Origin: Shimia haliotis
GTDB lineage: Bacteria; Pseudomonadota; Alphaproteobacteria; Rhodobacterales; Rhodobacteraceae
DNA length: 64,000 bases
Direction of reading: 5' to 3'
Assembly: GCF_900114415.1 (NCBI RefSeq)
Contig: NZ_FOSZ01000003.1
Coordinates: 248,001-312,000 of the forward strand
Below, piece after piece: positions 45,194 through 53,319 of the stretch (its first letter is position 1; every line of letters begins with the position of its first letter). Made by a program: the position numbers and the translations under genes. The notes beneath the pieces are model-generated. The model saw nothing but the letters and a program-made list of their open reading frames with translations. It was not told the origin of the DNA and made no database searches.

Positions 45194-45988
45194 ATGGAAC
45201 AAGTTGCGAGCTTTGGCCCGCTGGTGATGTCTGCAGGCAAAGCGCTTGTGGTGCTGGTGATTGGCTGGATTGTGGCCGGTTGGGTAAGTGCTATGGTGCG
45301 GCGTCGGGTGAACAAAACACCGGAAATTGACAAAACGCTGGGGAATTTCGCGGCGAGCATCGTGCGCTGGGTGATCCTGTTGATGGTGCTGGTCGCCATT
45401 CTCGGGATCTTTGGCATCGAGGCCACGTCGCTGGTGGCGATGATGGGGGCCGCCACGCTGGCCATTGGTCTGGCGCTGCAGGGTACTCTGAGTGATCTGG
45501 CGGCGGGCTTTATGTTGATCCTTTTCCGTCCCTACAAGCTTGGTCAATATGTCGATGTCGGCGGCACGGCGGGCACGGTTGTGGACCTGAACCTTTTTGT
45601 TACCGAATTGAAAACACCGGATAATGTTCAGATCATCGTGCCCAACGGGCAAGCCTGGGGCTCGATTATCACGAATTATTCGCATCACGATACACGTCGG
45701 GTGGACGTGGTTTTTGGTATCGACTATGGCGATGACATCGAGAAAGCACGCGACATCATTTTGGCGACCGCAGCCAAGGATGATCGGGTTCTGAAGGATC
45801 CAGAAAGCTGGGCGCGTGTGACCAATCTGGGCGACAGTTCCGTGGACATCACCGCGCGGATCTGGTGTCAGGCGGATGACTTCTGGGACCTGAAATTCGA
45901 GTTTACCCAAGCGGTGAAAGAGGCGTTTGATGCCGGCGGGATTTCGATCCCCTATCCGCATACCGTGGAAATCAAACGCGAGGCGTAA
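45194..45988 (+). CDS. Small-conductance mechanosensitive channel, MscS type
   Basis: 264 residues, the compact MscS form: three membrane helices, pore helix LAIGLALQGTLSDLAAGFMLI and the beta domain with VGGTAGTVVDLNLFVTELKT and IIVPNGQAWGSIITNYS. Heptameric in relatives. ATG chosen with GGAG 6 bases upstream; a GTG four codons earlier lies inside that region. Terminated by a strong hairpin. With MscL just before it and a longer MscS at 23273, the window holds three osmotic release valves. Confidence 0.92.
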   Translation: MEQVASFGPLVMSAGKALVVLVIGWIVAGWVSAMVRRRVNKTPEIDKTLGNFAASIVRWVILLMVLVAILGIFGIEATSLVAMMGAATLAIGLALQGTLSDLAAGFMLILFRPYKLGQYVDVGGTAGTVVDLNLFVTELKTPDNVQIIVPNGQAWGSIITNYSHHDTRRVDVVFGIDYGDDIEKARDIILATAAKDDRVLKDPESWARVTNLGDSSVDITARIWCQADDFWDLKFEFTQAVKEAFDAGGISIPYPHTVEIKREA

Positions 45989-46017
45989 AGCCACCGTGCG
46001 TAGGTGCAAAGTTAAAG

Positions 46018-46049
46018 AAGGCGGGAGCGTTGAGTGCTCCCGCCTTTTT
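46018..46049 (+). terminator. Rho-independent terminator after MscS
   Basis: Perfect 9-bp stem GGCGGGAGC / GCTCCCGCC (46020-46028 and 46036-46044) with a 7-base loop and T5 tail at 46045-46049; short A-tract upstream. Confidence 0.92.
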
Positions 46050-46086
46050 CGTTGTTAACAAAGCGAAATTGGTGACGCCGGGGATT

Positions 46087-46103
46087 GTCGGCATTGCGTC
46101 GGT
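46087..46103. repeat. Third copy of GTCGGYATYGCGTCGGT
   Basis: Reads GTCGGCATTGCGTCGGT, preceded by GTTAAC at about 46055 as in the copies at 4597-4635. Lies between the MscS terminator and the convergent heme membrane protein. Confidence 0.6.
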
Positions 46104-46151
46104 GTCTTTCCGATCTTTGCGAAGGTGTTACCGCAACGCTCTGTCTTGGCC

Positions 46152-46751
46152 CTATGCAGTACGGCTGGGTCGTGGGCGAAGGTACCAGTACCAGAGCCTG
46201 TAGGCCTCGAGCGCAGCAAGTGGTGCGAAGTGGACAAGCGCGACTCCCGGCTCTTCCCAATTGTGAAGCGCAGCCCAATGGACAAGCACAAAAAGTGCTG
46301 CGACGTAGGTCCAGCGTTGGAGTGGCTTCCACCATGTGCCGAGTTCGCGCACCCATCTGTCCGCTGACGTCAGTGCAAGTGGGATGAAGATTAGAAAGGC
46401 AATCCAGCCGGTCCAAATCCAAATACGGTCGATGTGCCCAAGAACGCGAGACAATGATCCTCGGTCAATCAGGTAGAAAACCGTGTGCAACGCGGCATAG
46501 GCAAAAGCGGCCACCCCGAAGTAGCGGCGGTTTTTCTTGAGCCAGCGAGTCCAGCCTTTGCCGCGAAAAATCATAGCGAGTGGTGTGATCATCATGGTGA
46601 CGATCAGCAGGCGCGCGGCCCATTCGCCGGTGGGGTGCACCAGCATGTGAATGATGCGCGGATTTGTCGAGGTCATGGCCATCCAAGACCATGCGATGAG
46701 CGGGAGGGCGAAGAGGGTCCAGAGACCATAGGGAGAGAAACGGGAGGTCAT
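46152..46751 (-). CDS. Ferric-reductase-like heme membrane protein (YedZ/MsrQ type)
   Basis: 200 residues with about six membrane helices. Conserved His residues in AALHTVFYLIDRG and VLVHWAALHNW fit the heme b ligands of the YedZ/MsrQ ferric-reductase-like family. MsrQ delivers electrons to the periplasmic methionine sulfoxide reductase MsrP, but no msrP is in the window, so the electron acceptor is uncertain. ATG start chosen; a GTG 12 codons upstream has no better ribosome-binding site. Confidence 0.78.
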   Translation of the reverse strand: MTSRFSPYGLWTLFALPLIAWSWMAMTSTNPRIIHMLVHPTGEWAARLLIVTMMITPLAMIFRGKGWTRWLKKNRRYFGVAAFAYAALHTVFYLIDRGSLSRVLGHIDRIWIWTGWIAFLIFIPLALTSADRWVRELGTWWKPLQRWTYVAALFVLVHWAALHNWEEPGVALVHFAPLAALEAYRLWYWYLRPRPSRTA

Positions 46752-46890
46752 GGTTTGGTCCAACGATGCAAGAGAAACCGGATACACCGGTGATAATCTT
46801 GAAACGTCTGGGCCAGAGGATTCCGTCGCGTTGCGGCAAAATCATTGAGCGGATTTGGCCGGAATTTTAGCAAAACAATTATGCTACGGT

Positions 46891-46922
46891 GGGGAAAAGG
46901 TGCGCGCGGCGCGCGCACCCAA
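46891..46922 (-). terminator. Terminator of alanine dehydrogenase gene
   Basis: Perfect 9-bp stem GGTGCGCGC / GCGCGCACC with a GGC loop (46899-46919). On the minus strand it follows the ald stop and is trailed by TTTTCCCC. Same design as the hairpin at 43761-43791. Confidence 0.7.
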
Positions 46923-46927
46923 GGCCA

Positions 46928-48046
46928 TTAGTTTTTGAGAGCCAGCGCGGGCGAGATCACGTCGATGCCAAGCGCCTTGCCAACCGCGTAGTAGGTCAGC
47001 TGACCGGCATGAACATTCAGGCCATTGAGCAGGTGCGGATCATCTTCGCAGGCCTGCTTCCACCCTTTGTTGGCGAGGTTCAGCAGGAAGGGCAGAGTGG
47101 CGTTGCCAAGCGCCTGTGTCGAAGTGCGGGCCACCGCGCCGGGCATGTTGGCAACACAGTAGTGCATGATGCCGTCGACTTCGTAGATCGGGTCGGCGTG
47201 AGTGGTCGCGCGGGAGGTTTCAAAGCAGCCGCCTTGGTCGATGGCCACATCGACAAGCGCCGCGCCGGGCTTCATCTCGGAAAGCTGTGCGCGGGTCACA
47301 AGTTTCGGAGCCGCCGCACCGGGGATCAGAACCGCACCGATCACCATGTCGGCCTCGCGCACCAGCTCGGCGGTAGCGCCTGCGGTGGAGTACTGGTTCT
47401 TAAAGGCGCCGCCATAGACATCATCCAAATAGCGTAGACGCGGCAGGGAGCGGTCCAGAACGGTCACATCCGCGCCCATGCCTGCGGCGATTTTCGCGGC
47501 GTGGGTGCCGACGACACCGCCGCCAATCACCACAACTTTGGCCGGAGCCACGCCAGGTACGCCGCCCATCAGAACGCCGCGGCCACCGTTGGCCTTTTGC
47601 AGGGTCCAAGAGCCGACCTGTGGGGCCAGACGTCCGGCGACTTCGGACATGGGGGCCAAGAGAGGCAGACCGCCGTTGGCGTCGGTTACGGTTTCATAGG
47701 CGATGGCGGTGCAGCCCGAGTCCATGAGGTCTTTGGTCTGTTCGGGATCGGGGGCGAGGTGCAGGTAGGTGAACAGCAGCTGGCCTTCGCGTAGCATCTT
47801 GCGCTCGCCCGCTTGCGGTTCTTTGACCTTCACGATCATGTCGGATTTCTCAAAGACCTCGGCGGCGGTGCCGATGATCGCAGCGCCTGCGGCGGTATAA
47901 TCTTCGTCGGTGAAACCTGCGCCATTGCCGGCGCCTGACTGGATCAGCACGTCGTGGCCGTGCGCGATGGCTTCGCGGGTTGCGTCAGGCGTCATGCCAA
48001 CGCGGAATTCCTGCGGTTTGATTTCTGTGGGGCATCCGATCTTCAT
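46928..48046 (-). CDS. ald: Alanine dehydrogenase
   Basis: 372 residues. NAD-dependent interconversion of L-alanine and pyruvate plus ammonia. N-terminal MKIGCPTEIKPQEFRVGMTP, catalytic region with the Lys/His stretch of the family, dinucleotide-binding VVVIGGGVVGTHAAKIAAGMGA and LDRSLPRLRYLDD. AGGAG precedes the ATG. Divergent from an Lrp/AsnC regulator with a 19-bp palindrome between them, so very likely induced by alanine through that regulator. Confidence 0.95.
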   Translation of the reverse strand: MKIGCPTEIKPQEFRVGMTPDATREAIAHGHDVLIQSGAGNGAGFTDEDYTAAGAAIIGTAAEVFEKSDMIVKVKEPQAGERKMLREGQLLFTYLHLAPDPEQTKDLMDSGCTAIAYETVTDANGGLPLLAPMSEVAGRLAPQVGSWTLQKANGGRGVLMGGVPGVAPAKVVVIGGGVVGTHAAKIAAGMGADVTVLDRSLPRLRYLDDVYGGAFKNQYSTAGATAELVREADMVIGAVLIPGAAAPKLVTRAQLSEMKPGAALVDVAIDQGGCFETSRATTHADPIYEVDGIMHYCVANMPGAVARTSTQALGNATLPFLLNLANKGWKQACEDDPHLLNGLNVHAGQLTYYAVGKALGIDVISPALALKN

Positions 48047-48130
48047 GTCGCTCTCCTGATGTGACTTTAGGTAAAGGTAGGAACGCAGGCGTGAAATTTG
48101 CTTGATTTTTGTGCAGTTTGAAAACTTGGC

Positions 48131-48149
48131 ATTCGAAGAATCTTCGAAT
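48131..48149. promoter_or_regulatory. 19-bp perfect palindrome, likely Lrp-type operator
   Basis: ATTCGAAGAATCTTCGAAT, two 9-base arms around a single A, in the 136-base region between the divergent ald and Lrp-family genes. Position and symmetry fit a binding site for the neighbouring regulator controlling ald and itself. Confidence 0.75.
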
Positions 48150-48182
48150 ATTGAGATATGGGGCGCAAGGAGTCACCGCATC

Positions 48183-48641
48183 ATGTCACTTGATTCAACG
48201 GATCGTCGGATTTTGACAGTCCTGCAAAAGCAGGGCCGGATTTCCAATGCGGAACTGTCAGAGCGGGTGAACCTGTCGGCCAGCGCCTGTCACCGGCGGG
48301 TGCATCGGCTTGAGGCTGATGGGTACATTCGGGACTATGTGGCGTTGCTTGATCCGCGCAAGATGGACGTGCCCACCACGGTTTTTGTCGAGATCACGCT
48401 GTCTGGGCAGGCGGATGAGGTGCTGGACGCTTTTGAAAAAGCTGTGGCGCGGATCCCAGATGTTTTGGAGTGTCATTTGATGGCGGGCACGGCGGATTAC
48501 ATCCTGAAGGTGGTCGCGGAGAACACCGAGGATTTCGCACGTATTCACCGTCAACATCTGGCACGCTTGCCTGGGGTGGCGCAGATGCAGTCTAGCTTTG
48601 CGTTGCGCACGGTTTTCAAAACCACAGCCTTGCCGGTGTGA
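48183..48641 (+). CDS. Lrp/AsnC family regulator, probable AldR
   Basis: 152 residues. N-terminal helix-turn-helix (LDSTDRRILTVLQKQGRIS then NLSASACHRRVHRLEADGYI) and C-terminal RAM ligand domain (VFVEITLSGQADEV, CHLMAGTADYILKVVA). Divergent from alanine dehydrogenase, the standard arrangement for alanine-responsive activators of ald. Start at the ATG giving MSLDSTDRR with AAGGAG upstream; an open frame further upstream includes the palindrome and is rejected. Confidence 0.9.
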   Translation: MSLDSTDRRILTVLQKQGRISNAELSERVNLSASACHRRVHRLEADGYIRDYVALLDPRKMDVPTTVFVEITLSGQADEVLDAFEKAVARIPDVLECHLMAGTADYILKVVAENTEDFARIHRQHLARLPGVAQMQSSFALRTVFKTTALPV

Positions 48642-48644
48642 GCG

Positions 48645-48705
48645 ACTGGGGGCCAGCCCCCTCGGCCTGCGGCCTCACCCCCGAGGTATTTTGGCAAAAG
48701 GAAGC
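48645..48705 (+). repeat. Intergenic GC-rich repeat, plus orientation
   Basis: GGGGGCCAGCCCCC, then GCCTGCGGCC, then CACCCCCGAGGTATTTTGG and GCAAAAGGAAG. A reversed, diverged copy is at 37411-37475. Elements of this composition are frequent at gene ends in Roseobacter-group genomes. It follows the Lrp-type gene and could fold into a terminator-like stem. Confidence 0.55.
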
Positions 48706-48824
48706 GGTTTGGGAGGTTCAGGCCGTAAGGGCTGAGTCGGGCCCAACCCGAAGGGGCGGGAGGGGTTTGGTTGACAGTGCTGAGCGGTCCTTGTCTGGTG
48801 CGTGCAGGATTTGGGGAGGGTGCC

Positions 48825-50411
48825 TTGGACTGGGATCATATTGTTGTGGGCGCGGGCAGCGCGGGCTGTGTTGTGGCGGCAAGGCTGGCGGAAGGCGGGC
48901 GCAAGGTGTTGCTGCTGGAGGCTGGCGGGCGGGACAACTACCACTGGATCCATATTCCGATGGGCTATCTTTATTGCATCGGCAATCCGCGCACCGACTG
49001 GATGTACAAAACCGCGCCGGATGCAGGGCTCAATGGGCGGTCGTTGGTGTATCCGCGTGGGAAGGTTTTGGGCGGGTGCAGCTCGATCAACGGCATGCTG
49101 TATCTGCGCGGGCAGGCGGCCGATTATGACGGGTGGCGGCAAATGGGCCTGTCCGGCTGGGGCTGGGACGATGTGCTGGAGCTGTTCAAGAAATCCGAGG
49201 ATTACATGGAAGGGCCGTCGGATATGCACGGGGCTGGCGGGCCGTGGCATGTGAACAACCAGCGTCTGCACTGGGATGTGCTGGATGACTGGATGGCAGC
49301 GGCGGAGGCCGCGGGGGTGCCGCGCACGGATGATTTCAACACCGGCGACAATGAGGGTGTGGGATATTTCAAGGTGAACCAGAAGAGCGGCTGGCGCTGG
49401 AACACGGCGAAGGCGTTTTTGCGGCCTGCGAAGACGAACCTGAAGGTGGAGGTGAAGGCGCAGACGACGCGGTTGTTGATTGAAGACGGATGCGTGGTTG
49501 GCGTGGAGTACCGCCAGAATGGCGAACTCAAGCAGGCGCGTTGCGGAGGCGAAGTTGTGTTGTCGGCGGGGGCGGTGAATTCGCCGCAGATATTGCAGCT
49601 GTCCGGCGTGGGGCCGGGGGAGGTGTTGCGCGCGCATGGCATCGAAGTGGCGCATGAAATGGCGGGCATTGGCGCGAACTTGCAGGATCATTTACAGCTG
49701 CGCTGTGCGTGGAAATTGCAGGGGGCCAAGACGCTGAACACCATGGCGAACTCGCTGTGGGGGAAGGCCAAGATCGGCATGGAATATCTGGCGAAACGCA
49801 CGGGCCCGATGTCGATGGCGCCGAGCCAGTTGGGGGCGTTTACCAAGTCGCGGCCGGACTTGGCGACGCCGGATCTGGAATACCATGTGCAGCCGTTGAG
49901 CCTTGAGGCGTTTGGGCAGCCGTTGCACGATTTTCCGGCGATCACCGCGAGCGTGTGCAACCTACGGCCCGAGAGCCGCGGGCATGTGCGGATCAGGTCG
50001 GCGGATCCGTTTGAGGCCCCAGAGATTGCGCCGAATTATCTGGCGACAGAAGGTGATCGTGCGGTGGCCGTGGCGGCGATCCGACAGGCGCGGACGATCA
50101 TGGCACAGGGGCCGATGGCAAAGTATGCGCCTGAGGAAATGAAGCCAGGCATCACGGCACAGGATGAGGCGGAGCTGGCGCAGGCGGCGGGGGATATTGG
50201 CACGACAATCTTTCATCCCGTTGGCACGGTGCGTATGGGCAGCGACGCGGCGGCGCCGCTGGATGGGGCGTTGCGGATGCGTGGGCTAGGAGGTATGCGG
50301 GTGGTGGACGCTTCGGTCATGCCGACGATCACCTCGGGCAACACAAATGCGCCGAGCATCATGATCGGTGAGAAAGCGGCACAGATGATGCTGGCGGAGG
50401 CGGCGGGATGA
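48825..50411 (+). CDS. GMC family oxidoreductase (choline dehydrogenase-like)
   Basis: 528 residues, FAD-dependent alcohol or choline-type dehydrogenase. N-terminal FAD motif WDHIVVGAGSAGCVVAARLAEG, GMC signature GKVLGGCSSINGMLYLRG, second signature GAVNSPQILQLSGVG, and C-terminal active-site region TIFHPVGTVRMG with GLRVVDASVMP-like GMRVVDASVMPTITSGNTNA. No betaine aldehyde dehydrogenase is adjacent, so the substrate is open. TTG start chosen after GGGGAGG; an alternative TTG at 48771 adds 18 poorly conserved residues. Overlaps the next gene by 4 bases. Confidence 0.9.
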   Translation: MDWDHIVVGAGSAGCVVAARLAEGGRKVLLLEAGGRDNYHWIHIPMGYLYCIGNPRTDWMYKTAPDAGLNGRSLVYPRGKVLGGCSSINGMLYLRGQAADYDGWRQMGLSGWGWDDVLELFKKSEDYMEGPSDMHGAGGPWHVNNQRLHWDVLDDWMAAAEAAGVPRTDDFNTGDNEGVGYFKVNQKSGWRWNTAKAFLRPAKTNLKVEVKAQTTRLLIEDGCVVGVEYRQNGELKQARCGGEVVLSAGAVNSPQILQLSGVGPGEVLRAHGIEVAHEMAGIGANLQDHLQLRCAWKLQGAKTLNTMANSLWGKAKIGMEYLAKRTGPMSMAPSQLGAFTKSRPDLATPDLEYHVQPLSLEAFGQPLHDFPAITASVCNLRPESRGHVRIRSADPFEAPEIAPNYLATEGDRAVAVAAIRQARTIMAQGPMAKYAPEEMKPGITAQDEAELAQAAGDIGTTIFHPVGTVRMGSDAAAPLDGALRMRGLGGMRVVDASVMPTITSGNTNAPSIMIGEKAAQMMLAEAAG

Positions 50412-51259
50412 GGCATCTGCTGCGCGTAGATGATCTGGATCAGGCGCGTGCGGAGGCGGTGTTGGCGCGGTCTTTGCAGATGGTGCGGGATTGGGAGGCG
50501 CGGAGGATGCCGCGTGCGCTTGAGGGGCGGCGGATCGGTTTGATTGCCGAGCTGCCTGGATGGCGCAATCCGACAGCACTGAAGTTTGGGGCAGCGGACA
50601 TGGGTGCGATCTGTGTCGATACCGGCGCGACGCTTGAAGGTGGTGAGGCCGTCGAGGATCTGGCGGGCTATCTGGGCAATTGGTGTGACTTGATGGCGGT
50701 GCGCACACCGCGCCTGTCGCAGTTGTCGGCTTTTGCCGCGGCTGCGGATTTTCCGGTGATCAACCTGCGCACCAATGACAACCACCCGTGTGAGGTGCTG
50801 GGCGATCTGGCTTATGTGTTGTCCGCCCGTGGACATCTGGACGGGTTGAAGGTTGTGGTGGCGGGGCCAAAAGGAAACATCGCGCGGTCTTGGCTGGAAG
50901 CGGCGCGGCTGTTGCCGATTTCGGTGACGCAATGGTGTCTTGCGGGGCAGGGATTTGAGGTCAAAGACCTGCCGTCAAACGGGGCTGTCACTCAGGATGT
51001 CGCGGCCCTTGAGGAGGCGGATGTCATTGTCACGGATTGCTGGCCCAAGAGTGAGGCGCAAGAGGCGGCGGGCTTTTCGGTGACGGGGGCGATGTTGGAT
51101 AGGTGTCGACCCGACGTGATGTTCATACCCTGTCCGCCTGTCACACGCGGAGAAGAGGTGGATGAGGCGGCGATGGGGCATGCGTCATGCGTGGCCACTG
51201 AGGCGAAGGCGTATTTGATGCATGTTCAGAATGCAGTCATGGTCGAGGCGCTGGGCTAG
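50408..51259 (+). CDS. Ornithine carbamoyltransferase-like protein lacking key motifs
   Basis: 283 residues with the two-domain aspartate/ornithine carbamoyltransferase fold, slightly short. The carbamoyl-phosphate loop STRTR is replaced by GWRNPT (51-56); HPCQ reads HPCE (126-129); and the HCLPxxRGxEV motif reads IPCPPVTRGEEV (240-251). This suggests a changed substrate or loss of carbamoyl transfer. ATGA overlap with the GMC oxidoreductase gene shows co-translation, so the pair may work on one substrate. Not the housekeeping argF. Confidence 0.72.
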   Translation: MRHLLRVDDLDQARAEAVLARSLQMVRDWEARRMPRALEGRRIGLIAELPGWRNPTALKFGAADMGAICVDTGATLEGGEAVEDLAGYLGNWCDLMAVRTPRLSQLSAFAAAADFPVINLRTNDNHPCEVLGDLAYVLSARGHLDGLKVVVAGPKGNIARSWLEAARLLPISVTQWCLAGQGFEVKDLPSNGAVTQDVAALEEADVIVTDCWPKSEAQEAAGFSVTGAMLDRCRPDVMFIPCPPVTRGEEVDEAAMGHASCVATEAKAYLMHVQNAVMVEALG

Positions 51260-51338
51260 CCTCATGCCGCCATCGGCGCCCTTCTTAATGACCTCGGTAG
51301 TGGTAGGGGCGGCCGATGGCGAGACTGACGTTTGGGGG

Positions 51339-52244
51339 TCAGGTCCGTGCGATCAGGTCCAGCGCGACCTGTGCCAGTTCTGGGCCGACGTCCTCTTGTA
51401 GGAAGTGGTTGCCGCCTTCCAGAATGGTGTGGGGCTGACCTGTCGCGCCGGGCATCAGTTTCTGAAACACCTTGTCCACGCCGGCCATGATTTTGTCGTC
51501 CGAGCCAAAGGCCGTCAGCACGGGGATGTCGAGCCCCATCAGCACTTTCCACGCGTCGCGGTTGGGTTGCGCGGCGGGGTCGTCGGGGCTGGCGGGGACC
51601 AGCATCGGGAACTGACGCGCGCCTTCCTTGAAGCTCTCGTCCGGAAATGGCGCATCATAGGCGGCGATCTCGGCCTCGGTCAGTTTGGACGTGGTGCCGC
51701 CATAGACGATTTTGCCGGTGTTGAAGACCGGTGTGGATTGCGAAAACTCGCGCCAGCCTTCAAAGGCCTTGCCCATCGGTTGATCGCCTGTCGGCAGGGC
51801 GGTGTTGGCGACAACGATGCGGGCAAACCGTTCGGGCATGGCGGCGACAAGGCGCAGACCGATGAGGCCTCCCCAATCCTGACAGACCAGCGTGATGTTT
51901 GTCAGATCGACCTGTTGCAGCCAATCCGTCATCCAATCGACGTGGCGCTGATAGGTGTAGTCGGTGCGTTTGGTGGGTTTATCCGAGCGACCAAAGCCCA
52001 CCAGATCAGGGGCAACGACACGGTGTCCGGCAGCCGTAAAGAGCGGGATCATGTGGCGGTAGAGATAGCACCACGTCGGCTCTCCGTGCATCACGAGGAT
52101 GGGAGAGGCGTCGCTTGGGCCTTCGTCAAGGTAGTGGACGCGCAGCTGCCCGCCTTCGGTGTCGTCCACGGTTTTGTAGTGCGGCGCGAAATCAAAATCG
52201 GGCAGGTTTTCGAAACACTCGTCGGGGGTGCGCAGAATATCCAT
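51339..52244 (-). CDS. Haloalkane dehalogenase
   Basis: 301 residues, alpha/beta hydrolase, DhlA-like subfamily I. HGEPTW (53-58) supplies the oxyanion hole, nucleophile Asp123 is in VCQDWGGLIG, the acid Asp is in FGSDDKI and catalytic His280 in GGNHFLQEDVG. Would hydrolyse carbon-halogen bonds of small haloalkanes, which are plausible marine substrates. Natural substrate unknown. Start at the ATG with GGAG 6 bases upstream rather than seven codons earlier. Single gene. Confidence 0.88.
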   Translation of the reverse strand: MDILRTPDECFENLPDFDFAPHYKTVDDTEGGQLRVHYLDEGPSDASPILVMHGEPTWCYLYRHMIPLFTAAGHRVVAPDLVGFGRSDKPTKRTDYTYQRHVDWMTDWLQQVDLTNITLVCQDWGGLIGLRLVAAMPERFARIVVANTALPTGDQPMGKAFEGWREFSQSTPVFNTGKIVYGGTTSKLTEAEIAAYDAPFPDESFKEGARQFPMLVPASPDDPAAQPNRDAWKVLMGLDIPVLTAFGSDDKIMAGVDKVFQKLMPGATGQPHTILEGGNHFLQEDVGPELAQVALDLIART

Positions 52245-52380
52245 GTCAGTCTCCGGGCAAATCAAATGCAGTTGCGGGAAGTCTGAAGAAGGAGGGCGAA
52301 GCTGTCCAATGCTACGCCACGGCGCGACGCGAGGTATTTGCGATGAAAGGCGCGGGACAGAGGCCCCGCGCCTTGTGATC

Positions 52381-53250
52381 TTAGCCCTCAGAATGGGCCA
52401 GTTTGTCTTGGGTTTTGGTGTCGAAATCTTCGGCAGAGTGACGTTCGTGAAGCTGCTGCTCGGGCTCTCCCCAAGCGCGGTTTACTTTGACGCCGCGCTT
52501 CACAGCTGGGCGGTCGTTGATCTCTTTGGCCCAGCGTTGCACGTGCTCGTAGCTTTCGACATCAAGGAATTCGGCGGCCTCATAAAGACGTCCCAGCGCC
52601 AGCGCGCCGTACCATGACCAAATCGCGATGTCGGCGATGGTGTAGTCATCGCCCGCAATAAAGCGGTTGTCGGCGAGTTGGCGGTTCAGCACGTCAAGCT
52701 GGCGCTTGGTTTCCATGGCGAAGCGGTTGATCGGGTATTCCCATTTTTCCGGCGCATAGGCGTAGAAATGGCCAAAACCGCCGCCCAGATATGGCGCGCT
52801 GCCCATTTGCCAGAACAGCCAGCTGATCATTTCGGCGCGGTTTTCCGCAGGCCCAAGGAAGGCGTCGAATTTTTCGGCCAGATGCAGAAGGATCGCACCG
52901 CTTTCAAAAACGCGGACTTCCTTGTCGCCGGACAGATCCATCAGTGCCGGAATCTTGGAGTTGGGGTTTACGTCGACAAAGCCTGAGCCGAACTGGTCGC
53001 CTTCACCGATGTTGATCAGATAGGCGTCGTATTCCGCGCCCGCATGGCCGGCGGCCAGAAGTTCTTCGAACATCACGGTGACTTTGACACCGTTGGGCGT
53101 GGCCAGCGAGTAAAGCTGGAAGGGATGGTCGCCGCGCGGCAGGTCTTTGTCCTGCGTCGGGCCCGCGATCGGGCGGTTGATGCTGGCGAATTTTCCGCCG
53201 CTTTCGGAGTCCCAGGTCCAGACTTTGGGCGGGGTGTAAGTGTCGGTCAT
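52381..53250 (-). CDS. yghU: Glutathione-dependent disulfide-bond oxidoreductase, YghU type
   Basis: 289 residues, nu-class GST. Long N-terminal extension (YTPPKVWTWDSESGGKFASINRPIAGPT), then the thioredoxin-like domain with LYSLATPNGVKVTVMFEELL and NPNSKIPALMDLSG, and the helical domain with YTIADIAIWSWYG. Members reduce disulfides or peroxides with two glutathiones. Monocistronic. A smaller nu-class paralog lies at 43797. Confidence 0.9.
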   Translation of the reverse strand: MTDTYTPPKVWTWDSESGGKFASINRPIAGPTQDKDLPRGDHPFQLYSLATPNGVKVTVMFEELLAAGHAGAEYDAYLINIGEGDQFGSGFVDVNPNSKIPALMDLSGDKEVRVFESGAILLHLAEKFDAFLGPAENRAEMISWLFWQMGSAPYLGGGFGHFYAYAPEKWEYPINRFAMETKRQLDVLNRQLADNRFIAGDDYTIADIAIWSWYGALALGRLYEAAEFLDVESYEHVQRWAKEINDRPAVKRGVKVNRAWGEPEQQLHERHSAEDFDTKTQDKLAHSEG

Positions 53251-53319
53251 GTGCGTACCCTGTTTGCGTTGATTGCCGATAACTTAAGCGCATTTACGGC
53301 AAATGACAGGGGGGCGGGA

